64,000 nucleotides of DNA. Source: Avena insularis (taxonomy: Eukaryota > Streptophyta > Magnoliopsida > Poales > Poaceae). This document shows, one piece after another, positions 11,407-22,463 of this stretch. The stretch's first letter is position 1; each line of letters begins with the position of its first letter. A program made the translations under genes and the position numbers. The notes under the pieces were generated by a model. That model was not told where the DNA came from and made no database searches. It saw only the letters and a program-made list of their open reading frames with translations. The stretch spans positions 337,023,211-337,087,210 of the forward strand of contig CM042696.1 in assembly GCA_023614405.1 (NCBI GenBank). Direction: 5' to 3'.

Positions 11407-13106
11407 TAATGGGTTCGTAGCATGGAAAACAAAAAATTTCTACCGCAAGAATGAACAAAACCCAGATCTAATCTAGATAAAAGCCAAGATCTAATCTATT
11501 AGACATGTGCAACGAGATAGATCTGTAGTAACCCTTGTAGATCCGAAAGCCTTGTGCGAGATCGGATCTCGTGGTTGATGTAGACGATCACTTGCCGATC
11601 TCAAGATCGAGTAGACGATCCTTCCGGCGGCGTGTTCCGGCAGCGCTTCCGCAGTCGGTCACACGTGCGGAGTCGAAGCAGACCTTCCTCTCCCCGTTCC
11701 AGCGAGCATCGGAGGTAGTAGATCTCTCCACGGAATCCCAGCAGCACAACGGCGTGGTGGTGGTGGTGGTGGAGTAGAGAATTCTGTAGGGCTTCGCCTA
11801 AGCCAGAGCAGATGGAAGGAGGAGGAGAGAGGCGGCTAGGGTTTGGAGTTGGGAGGGGCCAGGGAGGTGGTGCCTCCACCTCTCTATATATAGAGGGAGG
11901 GGTGCGGCCTAGGGTTCCCACCCCTAGGCCCACCCCTTAGGGCTGGCGCACAAGGAGGCTTGGGGGGAGAGTCCTTCCCCCCAAGTTTCCTTTACTTACC
12001 CTTTAAGTTTCCCCTTATCCTATCTTGGTTTTCAAGTAAACTCCAAAATATCTTCTAGAACCTTCCGGAACATTCCGGAACCTTCTAGAATCCCAATACA
12101 AACACTCCGAAACATTTCCTAACTTAGAAAATGATCCCCATTATATGAATCTTATTCCCAGGATAATTCCGGATCTCCTCGTGATGTCCCGGATCCAATC
12201 CGAGACTCCGAACAACATTCGGTCTCCAACGCACATTCAATATCTACTTAAAACAACTTCGAACCTTAAGTGTGTCACCCTACGGTTCGTGAATATGCAG
12301 ACAAGATGGAGACACCTCTCTGATCAATAACCATCAGCGGGATCTGGAGATCCATAACGGCTCCCACATACTCAACGGTCGTGATCGATAGAACCATTAA
12401 CATACGACACCAATTCCCTTTGTCACTCGATATTCTACTTATCCGAGGTTTGATCGTCGGTATCTCCATACCTAGTTCTACCTCGTTACTGATAAGTACT
12501 CTTTACTCGTTCCATGTTGTGTCATCCCCTGTGACCTAGTCACATGCTTGCAAGCTAACTAGATGACATTCCACCGAGAGGGCCTAGAGCATATCTATCC
12601 GTCATATGGATAGACAAATCCCAATCTTGGTCCAGGCGCTTCAACACATACTTTCAGAATACCCAATGACACCTTTATAACCACCCAGTTACGAAGCGGT
12701 GTTTGATGTCATCAAAGTACCCATCCGGTGATGGTGATTAACATAACCTCATGGTCGAAGGATTAGGTTACTATGCATTTGAAAGCTTGTAGCAATACGA
12801 ACTTAATGACTTGATCTTATGCTACACTTACTATGGGTGTGTGTGTGTCCATCACATCATTCTCCTAATGATATAACCTTGTTATTAATGACATCCAATG
12901 TCCATGATCAGGAAACCATGATCATCAATTAATCAACAAGCTAGTTCAACAAGAGGCTTACTAGGGACTCTTTTATGTTTACAAAACACACATGTATTAG
13001 TGTTTCCTTATAATACAATTATAGCATGGGATGCAAACATTCATCATAAACACAAAGATATAATAATAACCACTTTTATTATTGCCTCTTGGGCATATCT
13101 CCAACA
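11407..13106 (-). repeat. 3' LTR of the Copia element
   Basis: A 1700-base direct repeat of 18319-20011. The minus-strand TATA box is inside the palindromic run tctatatatagag (about 11882-11894). It contains a gtg trinucleotide run near 11755 and a gt run near 12838. The outer end reads taatggg on the plus strand, so the LTR ends TA rather than the usual CA in element orientation. Confidence 0.9.
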
Positions 13107-13125
13107 GTCTCCCACTTGCACAAGA
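13107..13125 (-). other. Polypurine tract of the Copia element
   Basis: Plus-strand gtctcccacttgcacaaga is a purine-rich tract on the minus strand (core AAGTGGGAGA) directly before the 3' LTR, as in BARE-type Copia elements. Confidence 0.8.
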
Positions 13126-13139
13126 GTCAATAATCTAGA

Positions 13140-13784
13140 TTACATGGTAATATACCTAACACCCATGGCGTTCTGGTGTTGGTCATGCTTTGCTCTAGGG
13201 CGAGGTTTAGTCAACGGATCTGCCACATTCAGATCAGTGTGTACTTTGCAAATCTTTATGTCACCATCTCGGACATACTCGCGAATAGCATGGAAATGTA
13301 GCTTGATGTGCTTCAGCTTGCTATGTGACCTTGGCTCCTGTGCATTAGCTATGGCACTGTGTTGTCACAAAGAGATGGCCATTGGGTCCAACGCACTAGG
13401 AACCACGCCAAGTTCAGTAATGAACTCCTTCATCCATATGGCTTCTTGTGCAGCCTCTGAAGCAGCTATGTATTCCGATTCAGTTGAAGATTTCGCCACA
13501 ACGCTTTGCTTGGCACTCCTCCAGCTCACTTCAGCACCATTCAAAATAAATACGTATCTAGACTGTGACTTCGAGTCATCTGGATCGGTGTTCCAACTAG
13601 CATCAGTGTAACTGTTTACAACAAGCTGTTCATCACCTCCATAAGAAAGAACCATATCCTTAGTCCTATTTAGGTACTTTAGGATATTCTTGACCGCTGT
13701 CCAGTGCTCCATTCCAGGATCACTTTGATATCTGCTAGTCAAACTAACGACATGTGCTATATCCGGTCTTGTACACGATGGCAT
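13140..13784 (-). pseudogene. Copia RNase H, frameshifted
   Basis: The C-terminal end of the Copia polyprotein. The open part 13365-13784 holds SCTRPDIAHVV, YTDASWNTDPDD (first catalytic Asp) and SSTESEYIA (catalytic Glu). A one-base shift at about 13365 produces an early stop; conserved residues (EPRSH, then HTDLNVADPLTKP) continue in another frame to about 13150. A second frameshift near 13760 separates it from the RT. The enzyme would normally degrade the RNA strand of the RNA/DNA hybrid during replication. Confidence 0.87.
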
Positions 13785-14862
13785 ACATGATAGAACCTAT
13801 GGCCGAGGCATAGGGAATATTATTCATCTTCTCTCTATCTTCTGCCGTAGCTGGACTTTGAGTCTTACTCAAGGTCTTACCTGACAACATGGGCACGAAC
13901 CCTTTCTTGCTCTCTTCCATTCTAAACTTCTTTAGAACTTTGTCCAAGTATGTACTTTGTGAAAGCGCTATTAGGCGTCTTGATCTATCTCTATAAATCT
14001 TGATGCCTAGAATATATGCCGCTTCGCCAAGATCCTTCATTGAAAAACTATTATTCAAATAGGCTTTGACACTATTAAGAAGTTCTATATCATTCCCAAT
14101 AAACAATATGTCATCTACATATAGTACTAGGAATGCTACAGAGGTCCCACTCACTTTCTTGTAAATACAAGCTTCTCCATAAGTTTGTATAAATCCAAAG
14201 TTTTTGATTACTTTATCAAAACGTTGATTCCAACTCCGGGATGCTTGCTTCAGTCCATAAATGGAGCGCTGAAGTTTGCATACCTTGTCAGCATCTTTAG
14301 GATCGACAAAACCCTTGGGTTGTACCATATACAACTCTTCCTCAATGTCACCATTAAGGAACACCGTTTTGACATCCATCTGCCAAATCTCATAATCGAA
14401 ATATGCAGCTATTGCTAACAAAATCCTCACAGACTTTAGCTTCGCTACTGGTGAGAATGTCTCATCGTAGTCAACTCCTTGAATTTGTCGGAACCCTTTC
14501 GCGACAAGTCGAGCTTTATAGACGGTAATATTACCATCAACATCTGTTTTTCTTTTGAAGATCCATTTGTTCTCGATAGCCTTACGGCCATCCGGTAAGT
14601 CCACCAAAGTCCATACTTGGTTTTCGTACATGGATCCCATTTCGGATTTCATGGCTTCTAGCCATTTGTCGGAATTTGGGCTCATCATAGCTTCCTCATA
14701 CGTCGCAGGGTCATCAGCGTTGTCCACCAACATGACGTTCAAGGCAGGGTCATACCAATCAGGAGTGGTACGAACCCTCGTTGACCTGCGAGGTTCAGCA
14801 GCAACTTCGTTCGAAGTTTCATGATCACCATCACGAGATTCCTCTCCAATTGATGTAGGCAC
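13744..14862 (-). pseudogene. Copia reverse transcriptase
   Basis: A 372-codon open segment. It has the usual start of the Copia RT domain (PATYEEAM, WLEAMKSEM, WTLVDLP, KARLVAKGF), the QMDVKTVFLNG segment with the first catalytic aspartate, and the intact YVDD box near residue 245, followed by ALSQSTYLDKVLKKF. It is frameshifted relative to the integrase upstream (near 14865) and to RNase H downstream (near 13760). The RT domain itself looks complete, but it is not joined to gag or integrase in one frame. Confidence 0.9.
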
Positions 14863-14864
14863 AG

Positions 14865-15650
14865 AAAAACATCTTCCGGTGCCGCGCTAGTCTCAACTCC
14901 GAGAGAAGGTTCAATAACCTCGTCGAGTTCTACTTTCCTTCCAGTCACTTCCTTCGAGAGAAACTCCTTCTTAAGAAAGGATCCATTCTTGGCAATGAAA
15001 ACTTTGCCTTCGGATCTATGATATAAGGTATACCCAATTGTTTCTTTAGGGTATCCTATGAAGACGCATTTCTCCGCTTTGGGTTCAAGCTTATCAGGTT
15101 GTAACTTCTTTACATACGCTTCGCAGCCCCAAACTTTAAGGAACGACAACTTAGGTTTCTTTCCAAACCACAATTCATACGGTGTCGTTTCAACGGATTT
15201 AGATGGTGCCCTATTTAAAGTGAGTGCGGCTGTCTCTAATGCATAGCCCCAAAACGATAGCGGTAAATCTATAAGAGACATCATAGACCGAACCATGTCT
15301 AAGAGAGTTCGATTACGATGTTCGGACACACCATTACGCTGTGGTGTTCCCGGCGGTGTCAACTGTGAAAGTATTCCACATTTCTTTAAATGCATGCCAA
15401 ACTCATAACTTAGATATTCACCTCCGTGGTTAGAACGCAGAAACTTAATCTTCTTGTTACGATGATTTTCCACTTCACTTTGAAATTCCTTAAACTTCTC
15501 GAAATTTTTGGACTTATGTTTCATAAAGTAGACATACCCATATCTACTTAAGTCATCCGTGAAAGTGAGAACATAACGATATCCACCACGCGACGCTACA
15601 CTCATTGGACCGCGCACATCGGTATGCATTATTTCCAATAAGTCTGTAGC
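14865..15650 (-). pseudogene. Copia integrase
   Basis: The integrase core lies between the TGA stop at 15651-15653 and the frameshift near 14865. The D,D,E positions are D in HTDVRGP, N in RSNHGGEY (aspartate is normal there) and E in GVSEHRN, 36 residues later. Conserved Copia segments follow (LPLSFWGYA, TPYELWFGKKP, WGCEAYVK, CVFIGYP). The loss of the second catalytic Asp suggests an inactive integrase apart from the broken frame. Confidence 0.87.
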
Positions 15651-16253
15651 TCACTCCATTATTCCAGAGAATGGAGTCTTAGTCATTTTTCCCATTAGAC
15701 ATGCTTCGCATCTTTCAAGTGATTCAAAATCAAGTGATTCAAGAAGTCCATCAGAATGGAGTTTCTTCATACGCTTCACTCCAATGTGGCCAAGACGACA
15801 GTGCCACATGTATGTAGAATTATCATTCAATTTTGTTCGTTTAGCATCTATGTTGTGAACATGTGTATCACTACTATCGAGATTCAGTAAGAATAAACCA
15901 TTCATCTCAGGTGCATTACCATAAAAGATATTACTCATATAAATCGAACAACCTTTATTCTCAGACTTAAAAGAGTAACCGTCTCGCAATAAACAAGATC
16001 CAGATATAATGTTCATGATTAACGCAGGCACCAAATAACAATTATTTAAATTTAAAACTAATCCCGATGGTAGATGTAGAGGGAGCGTGCCGACGGCGAT
16101 CACATCAACCTTGGAGCCATTTCCAACGCGCATCGTCACCTCGTCCCTCGCTAGTCTTCGTTTATTCCGCAGCTCCTGTTTCGAGTTACAAATATGAGTA
16201 ACCAAACCAGTATCAAATACCCACGCACTACTACGATTACTAGTAAGATACAC
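15651..16253 (-). pseudogene. Copia protease and GAG-pre-integrase domain
   Basis: A 200-codon open segment. The aspartic protease core is VFDTGLVTHIC near the N-terminus. The pre-integrase zinc-binding segment follows (WHCRLGHIGVKRMKKLHSDGLL, then CEACLMGKMTKTPF). The segment ends at TGA 15651-15653, in the same frame as the integrase, a change expected from CGA by CpG deamination. The frame also extends upstream of the first Met into the remains of the gag zinc knuckle. Confidence 0.87.
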
Positions 16254-16442
16254 ATCAATAACATGTATATCGAATATACCTTTCTTCTTGATGTTGCCGT
16301 TCTTCAGATCCGCCAGGTACTTGTGGCAGTTACGCCCAAAGGACCAGCACCCTTGCGAGAAGCATTCAGTTAGCTTAGGACCAGCCTTGGGCTTCTTAGC
16401 GAGGCGGCTTTCTTCTCGTCCTTCTTGAAGTTGCCCTTGCTC
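16254..16442 (-). pseudogene. Degenerate gag zinc-knuckle linker of the Copia element
   Basis: This joins the gag block to the protease block. A lysine-rich stretch (KSKGNFKKDEKK) continues from gag, then a frameshift near 16400 leads to a cysteine-bearing stretch (ECFSQGCW, then RNCHKYLAD) where the CCHC knuckle of this group is expected. The cysteine/histidine spacing is no longer canonical. Confidence 0.7.
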
Positions 16443-17105
16443 TTAGGCTTGCCCTGCTTTGAAATTGGTGGTCTTATTGACCATCAACACTTGGTGCTCC
16501 TTCTTGATCTCCACTTCAGCAGTTTTCAGCATGGACGATAGTTCTGGCAACGTCTTGTTCATGCAGTGCATATTGTAGTTCATCACAAAGTTCTTATAAC
16601 TCGGTGGTAGTGATTGGAGGACACGGTGAATCCCTAACTCATTAGGAATCGTTATCCCCAACTCTTGGAGCTTGTTTGCGTCCCCAGACATGGTGAGCAC
16701 GTGCTCGCTAACGGAGCTACCCTCTTCCATCTTACGGTTAAAGAACTTTTCGGAGCCCTCATAGCTCTCCACGGCCGCGTGAGTCTCAAAAATGAGCTTG
16801 AGCTCCTTAATGATCTCGAACGGGTCGTGGTGCTCAAAGCGCTTCTGAAGCTCCGTTTCTAAACCGTACAGGATGGCACACTGAACTGTGGAGTAATGAT
16901 TCTTCCGAGTAGCGTAAACATTCTTTACTTCATAGGTGGCATCTTCTGCAGGTGGGTCACCTAGCGGTGCTTCGAGCACATAGGTCAACTGACCAGCCCT
17001 GAGGACAATCTTCAGTCCAGGGAGCCAGTCCGTGAAGTTGCTTCCATTGTTCTTAAGCTTTTCTTTCTCTAGGAACGCATTGAAATTGATGGAGAGGTTC
17101 GCCAT
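16443..17105 (-). pseudogene. Copia gag, nucleocapsid core
   Basis: A 220-codon open frame starting MANLSINFNAFLEKEKL, typical of BARE/Angela-type gag of the UBN2/gag-polypeptide type (FTDWLPGLKIVLRAGQL, LQSLPPSYKNFVMNYNM, LPELSSMLKTAE). It would form the virus-like particle that packages the RNA. The start is the first Met after about 1.2 kb of non-coding leader. It ends in a lysine-rich tail before a frameshift. This is the best preserved block of the element. Confidence 0.88.
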
Positions 17106-18304
17106 AATCTACAACAAATTTGCAAGTAGTTTAGACTAAGTTTTATGATAAATTGAGTTCAATTTTAATTCTTAAATTAACTAGGTGAACTCCCACTCAA
17201 AACAACATCCCTCACATTGTCTTAGTGATTACACGAACCAAGTCCACTACACCAAGTCCGATCTTCACGAGAGAAGATGTAGTTTCATCGGCGAACAATC
17301 TTCATGTTCATCATATCATTTATATGACTCGTGCTCTACCTTTCGGTATTCCGTGTTCCGAGACTATGTCTGTACATGCTAGGCTCGTCAAGATTAACCT
17401 TAGTTTCCGCATGTGCAAATTTGGCTTGCACCCGTTGTATGCACAGGTAGAATCTATCACATCCGATCATCACGAGATGCTTCGAGACGACGAGTCTTAG
17501 CAACGGTGCTAACTAAGGGCGAACACTTTATTACTTGAAATTTAGTGAGAGGGATCATCTTATAATGCTACCGTCGCGATCTAAGCAATACAAGATGCAT
17601 AAAGGATTAACATCACAGGCAATTCATAATTAGTGTGATATGATATGGCCCTTTCTTCTTATGCCTTTGATCTCCATCTCCAAAGCACGGACATGATCTT
17701 CATCATCACCAGCATTGCGTCAAGGTCAGTGGCGCCGCTTCATGGTTGTCCATCATCACTAGCAACTATTACAACTAATTGGAATAAAGCTATTACAAGA
17801 TGAATAGACATGCAGGTCTTAACAGAATTAAAGACAACCATTAGGCTCCTGCCGGTTACCATATTACAACAAGGATCATTGCATACATCAAATATAATCA
17901 CAATCACATGATGGCCATATCACATCACAAAACCCCTGCAAAAAAACAAGTTAGATGCCTCTAATTTTCTTTGCATGTTTTACGTGGTTTGGGGATTTCG
18001 AATAAGAACGGATCTTACCTACGAAACTGAACCACAACGTTGATACAAGTGCTATCAAGTACAAAGTGTAAATTGGATCTATACTATGGTGGGAGAGACA
18101 GACACCTGCAAAGCCACTTGTGCAAAGCAAGTTACACGTCAAGCGTGGAGAAAGTCTCATGTGCGATGACATGTAAGGTTAGCCCGAGCCGCTTCATCCC
18201 ACCATACCGCAAGATGCAAAGTACACAAAGCAAAAGACGGCACGAGCACCAATGCCCACAAAACCATTGTGTTCTACTCGTGCAACAGATCTACGCATAG
18301 ACAA
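17106..18304 (-). other. Untranslated leader of the Copia element
   Basis: About 1.2 kb between the PBS and gag with no convincing coding frame. Long leaders of this kind, with RNA packaging and structural signals, are known in BARE-type elements. I see no specific motif to report. Confidence 0.7.
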
Positions 18305-18317
18305 GGCTCTGATACCA
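18305..18317 (-). other. Primer binding site of the Copia element
   Basis: Plus-strand ggctctgatacca is the complement of TGGTATCAGAGCC, the PBS for initiator tRNA-Met, one base from the 5' LTR. Confidence 0.9.
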
Positions 18318-18318
18318 C

Positions 18319-20011
18319 TAATGGGTTCGTAGCATGGAAAACAAAAAAATTCTACCGCAAGAACGAACAAAACCCAGATCTAATCTAGATAAAAGCCAAG
18401 ATCTAATCTATTAGACATGTACAACGAGATAGATCTGTATTAACCCTTGTAGATCCGAAAGCCTTGTGTGAGATCGGATCTCGTGGTTGATGTAGACGAT
18501 CACTTGCCGATCTCAAGATCGAGTAGACGATCCTTCCGCAGCGTTCGGCAGCGCTTCATGATCGGTCACACGCATGCGAGTCGAAGCAGACCTTCCTCTC
18601 CCGTTCCAAATGAGCAGCAGAGGTAGTAGATCTCTCCACGGAATCCCAGCAGCACGACGACATGGTGGTGGTGGTGGAGTAGAGAATTCTGCAGGGCTTC
18701 GCCTAAGCCAGAGCAGATGGAAGGAGGAGGAGAGAGGCGGCTAGGGTTTGGAGTGGGGAGGGGCCAGGGGGTGGCGCCTCCATCTATATATAGAGGGAGG
18801 GGTGCGGCCTAGGGTTCCCACCCATAGGCCCACCCCTTAGGGCCGGCGCACAAGGAGGCTTGGGGGAGAGTCCTTCCCCCCAAGTTTCCTTTACTTACCC
18901 ATTAAGTTTCCCCTTATCCTATCTTTGTTTTCAAGTAAACTCCAAAATATCTTCTAGAACCTTCCGGAACATTCCGAAACCTTCTAGAATCCCCATACAA
19001 ACACTCCAGAACATTTCCTAACTTAGAAAATGATCCCCATTATCTGAATCTTATTCCCCGGACAATTCCGGATCTCCTCGTGATGTCCCGGATCCAATCC
19101 GAGACTCCGAACAACATTGGGTCTCCAACGCACATTCAATATCTACTTAAAACAACTTCGAACCTTAAGTGTGTCACCGTACGGTTCGTGAATATGCAGA
19201 CAAGATGGAGACACCTCTCCGATCAATAACCATCAGCGGGATCTGGAGATCCATAACGGCTCCCACATACTCAACGATGACTTCGTGATCGATAGAACCA
19301 TTAACATACGACACCAATTCCCTTTGTCACTCGATATTCTACTTATCCGAGGTTTGATTGTCGGTATCTCCATACCTAGTTCTACCTCGTTACTGATAAG
19401 TACTCTTTACTCGTTCCATGTTGTATCATCCCCTGTGACCTAGTCACATGCTTGCAAGCTAACTAGATGACATTCCACCGAGAGGGCCCATAGCATATCT
19501 ATCCGTCATATGGATGGACAAATCCCAATCTTGGTCCATGCGCTTCAACACATACTTTCAGAATACCCAATGACACCTTTATAAACACCCAGTTACGAAG
19601 CGGTGTTTGATGTCATCAAAGTACCCATCCGGTGATGGTGATTAACATAACCTCATGGTCGAAAGGATTAGGTTACTATGCATTTGAAAGCTTGTAGCAA
19701 TACGAACTTAATGACTTGATCTTATGCTACACTTACTATGGGTGTGTGTGTGTCCATCACATCATTCTCCTAATGATATAACCTTGTTATTAATGACATC
19801 CAATGTCCATGATCAGGAAACCATGATCATCAATTAATCAACAAGCTAGTTGAACAAGAGGCTTACTAGGGACTCTTTTATGTTTACAAATCACACATGT
19901 ATTAGTGTTTCCTTATAATACAATTATAGCATGGGATGCAAACATTCATCATAAACACAAAGATATAATAATAACCAGTTTTATTATTGCCTCTTGGGCA
20001 TATCTCTAACA
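18319..20011 (-). repeat. 5' LTR of the Copia element
   Basis: A 1693-base direct repeat of 11407-13106 with small indels (for example near 18540-18610 and 19275). The minus-strand TATA box is in catctatatatagag (about 18781-18795). The LTR ends on the plus strand with tctctaaca and is followed by ataga, part of the imperfect target duplication. Confidence 0.9.
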
Positions 20012-22463
20012 ATAGAAGGTCTTCGAAAAAATTCATCTCTACCTGCTGGTCTATTTTGACAGATTTCTGCCATTTTCTGCATTTGCTTCTTGTTGGTTCC
20101 TTCTTGAGTTCTTTTGGGGAATTGAGCTTTTTGAGGGAAGTGCTACAGTAGATACTGTTCTAATGGAAGTTTATTTGGTGTTAGAACTGAACCTTAAGAC
20201 TTATTTATCTTAAGTGCACTAATGTTGCTAATGAGATTGTGTGAAGTTTTGTATGAAGAAAACTTTCAGGTGTACGGAAGGAATGAGTAATGAGATGAAG
20301 GATGGACTAAAGCTCAAGCTTGGGGATGCCACGCATGTCACCCCAAGAAATATCCAAGAAGTACAAGTGTTAAAGCTTGGGGATGCCCAAGGCATCCCCT
20401 TCTTCATCAATAAAAATCCTAGGTTTCTTCCAAACGCTTCATTTTTATTGTTTCATGCACAGTTGTGTTTTTCTTGGAGCGTCTTATTTTTCGTTTTCGT
20501 TTTGGTTTTCGTTTGCTTTGGTTTGCTTAGTTTTCTGAATAAATTGGTTGGACCCCCTCTTTCATACATTGGTTTGCAAATAGTTTGGTTTGGTTTGAAA
20601 AAGTAGGAAAGTTTATACTTATGTGGTAAAAAGAGCTCGTTTTTGACTGTGGCCTGTGCTTTGTCATGCCATGCTTGATATTGTTTTGGCTTTATGCTTA
20701 ATATTCTTTGTGGTAGCATGACTTGTTATAAACAATTGAGATTGCTTAATGTGCCTTCAATGAATCATGCGTTGTTTTAGCATATTAAAGCATAGTATAG
20801 TGGTATTCTCCTTTGATGCTTTATTTGGGTTGACTTGGCGCATGCTCACACCATGTTATGACTATCCAAAGTCACCATAGCCTTTATGATCCTTTAGTTT
20901 TGAACTTGTAGTATCACTTTATGCTTTGATCAATGATGTTTTGTCGCTCTGCATGATTATGGCCATTATTGCTCTCTTAGTTTGTCGCTCCCAGTGTTTT
21001 GCTAGCCTCCACCACCAAGTATGAGTTCCACTCATGCATCCAACTCCCTAAACCAAGTTATTCCAAAGAGTCCACCATAACTACCTACTAGCTTATGCTA
21101 TTCCAAGTATATTCATGCTTTTGTTTACCTTCCACTTGTTATAAGAAAACTAGTGATTAAAGCTCTAACGAACTTGATGGAACACTTTACTTTACTTGCC
21201 CTTAATAAACTTGAACCATTGTGTCTTCTATGTTGTATATGCTTGCACTTATTTGTTGGGAATTAGCAGAACCGTGCTTTCTTGGGGAACGCTTTCAACA
21301 TTGCACTCGGTACTTGTACCTAGTTGATATCATGCTCTTTTGTATATGGATGTCGTCGGTGTGAAATGAAAGGGGAGCTTGTAAGTCCATGGAGTTATGT
21401 ATATGTGTTAGAGAAACGCCTGGGCTGCTGGTCTAATCCATGTTGACGTGGTGGAAACCTGCAGCGTAACCATAATGAGCTGTCTATGAAGCATTCTTTT
21501 TATAAAAAAATAGTCCTATATTGAGAAAATAAGAGAAAAGAAAAAAAAGAGATACTATGAAAAGAGGAAAGAGAGAAAAAAAGCACCATATTCCCATGGT
21601 AAATAAGAAGAATGCTGAGACGCTCGTTGTCTACTTGCCTTGTCATTTTGATATGGGGATTCTTCCGTATGATCGGGCAAGGGGTACCCCGTTGGCAGTT
21701 CTCTATGATACACATGTACTTACGATGACAAGAACTTACCGGTGACTAAACTTGAGTAGCATGAGGAGCGGCCCTCGTATACAAGGGACATGAGATTTCT
21801 GACTTATACTTCGTCAAGCATGTACACCATAGTTTGTTCACTTTAACCTTAATCACTTCAAGATGCTTATGATAGGGGCAATGAGAGCTGAAAGCTATAA
21901 GTACCATAATTTTTGGAAGCTCTTTATGAGACTTGAATCCCTACTTCCTTTTACAAAAGGCCTTTCTTTCACCATTATATTGAGTCTCCACCTTCTATCT
22001 TTATGCACCTTCTTTGAGAGCATAGTGGCCATTCTTAGTTCTATGTGCATTGTCCCAAGACTAGTTGATTGATGCATAACTTGTTATTGCTTGTTTTAAA
22101 CTATTGTATCTATTCACTCTTATGAACTTTGAAGGTGTCCTATGCATTTATATTTGGTACTCTATTGAGGGACAAGCTGAATACTATTATGCTATGTTTT
22201 CTTTATGTGAAACAAACAAACGTCTTGCAAAGCATCGTTATTCATGAATCTTTTGTTTGTACCTTTTCATGTTGCATCATAATCTCTTTTCTTATTGCTA
22301 GAACTTTGTCTTTCATGTTATGATTGAAGTACTATGATCCCAGCTTGGAATGTTTTGCAAATACTTTGATCAAGTCTTTGATGGTGCATGTCACCTCAAA
22401 AATTATTCTTTCTTTTTATCACTTACCTACTCGAGGATGAGCAGGAGTTAAGCTTGGGGATGT
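20012..22463 (+). other. Non-coding 3' interior of the Athila-like element
   Basis: About 2.45 kb with no RT, RNase H or integrase. The motif aagcttggggatg occurs near 20319 and 20373, and again at about 22451, where it serves as the PPT directly before the 3' LTR. The open frames here (20241-20606, 20453-20719, 21557-21745) are short and do not resemble TE proteins. Confidence 0.72.

Larger units (their letters stand above)
11407..20011 (-). mobile_element. Copia element, BARE/Angela-like, minus strand
   Basis: An 8.6 kb element with 1.70 kb LTRs. On the minus strand it starts TGTTAGAGATATGCCC (5' LTR; TGTTGGAG in the 3' LTR), similar to the start of BARE/Angela/WIS elements. The PBS matches initiator tRNA-Met (18305-18317) and the PPT lies at 13107-13125. 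The protein order gag, protease, integrase, RT, RNase H is that of Ty1/Copia. The flanking 5-base duplication is imperfect: acaga (11402-11406) against ataga (20012-20016). The four coding blocks are separated by one TGA stop and several frameshifts. LTRs are very similar by eye, suggesting it is the youngest insertion of this nest. Confidence 0.9.
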
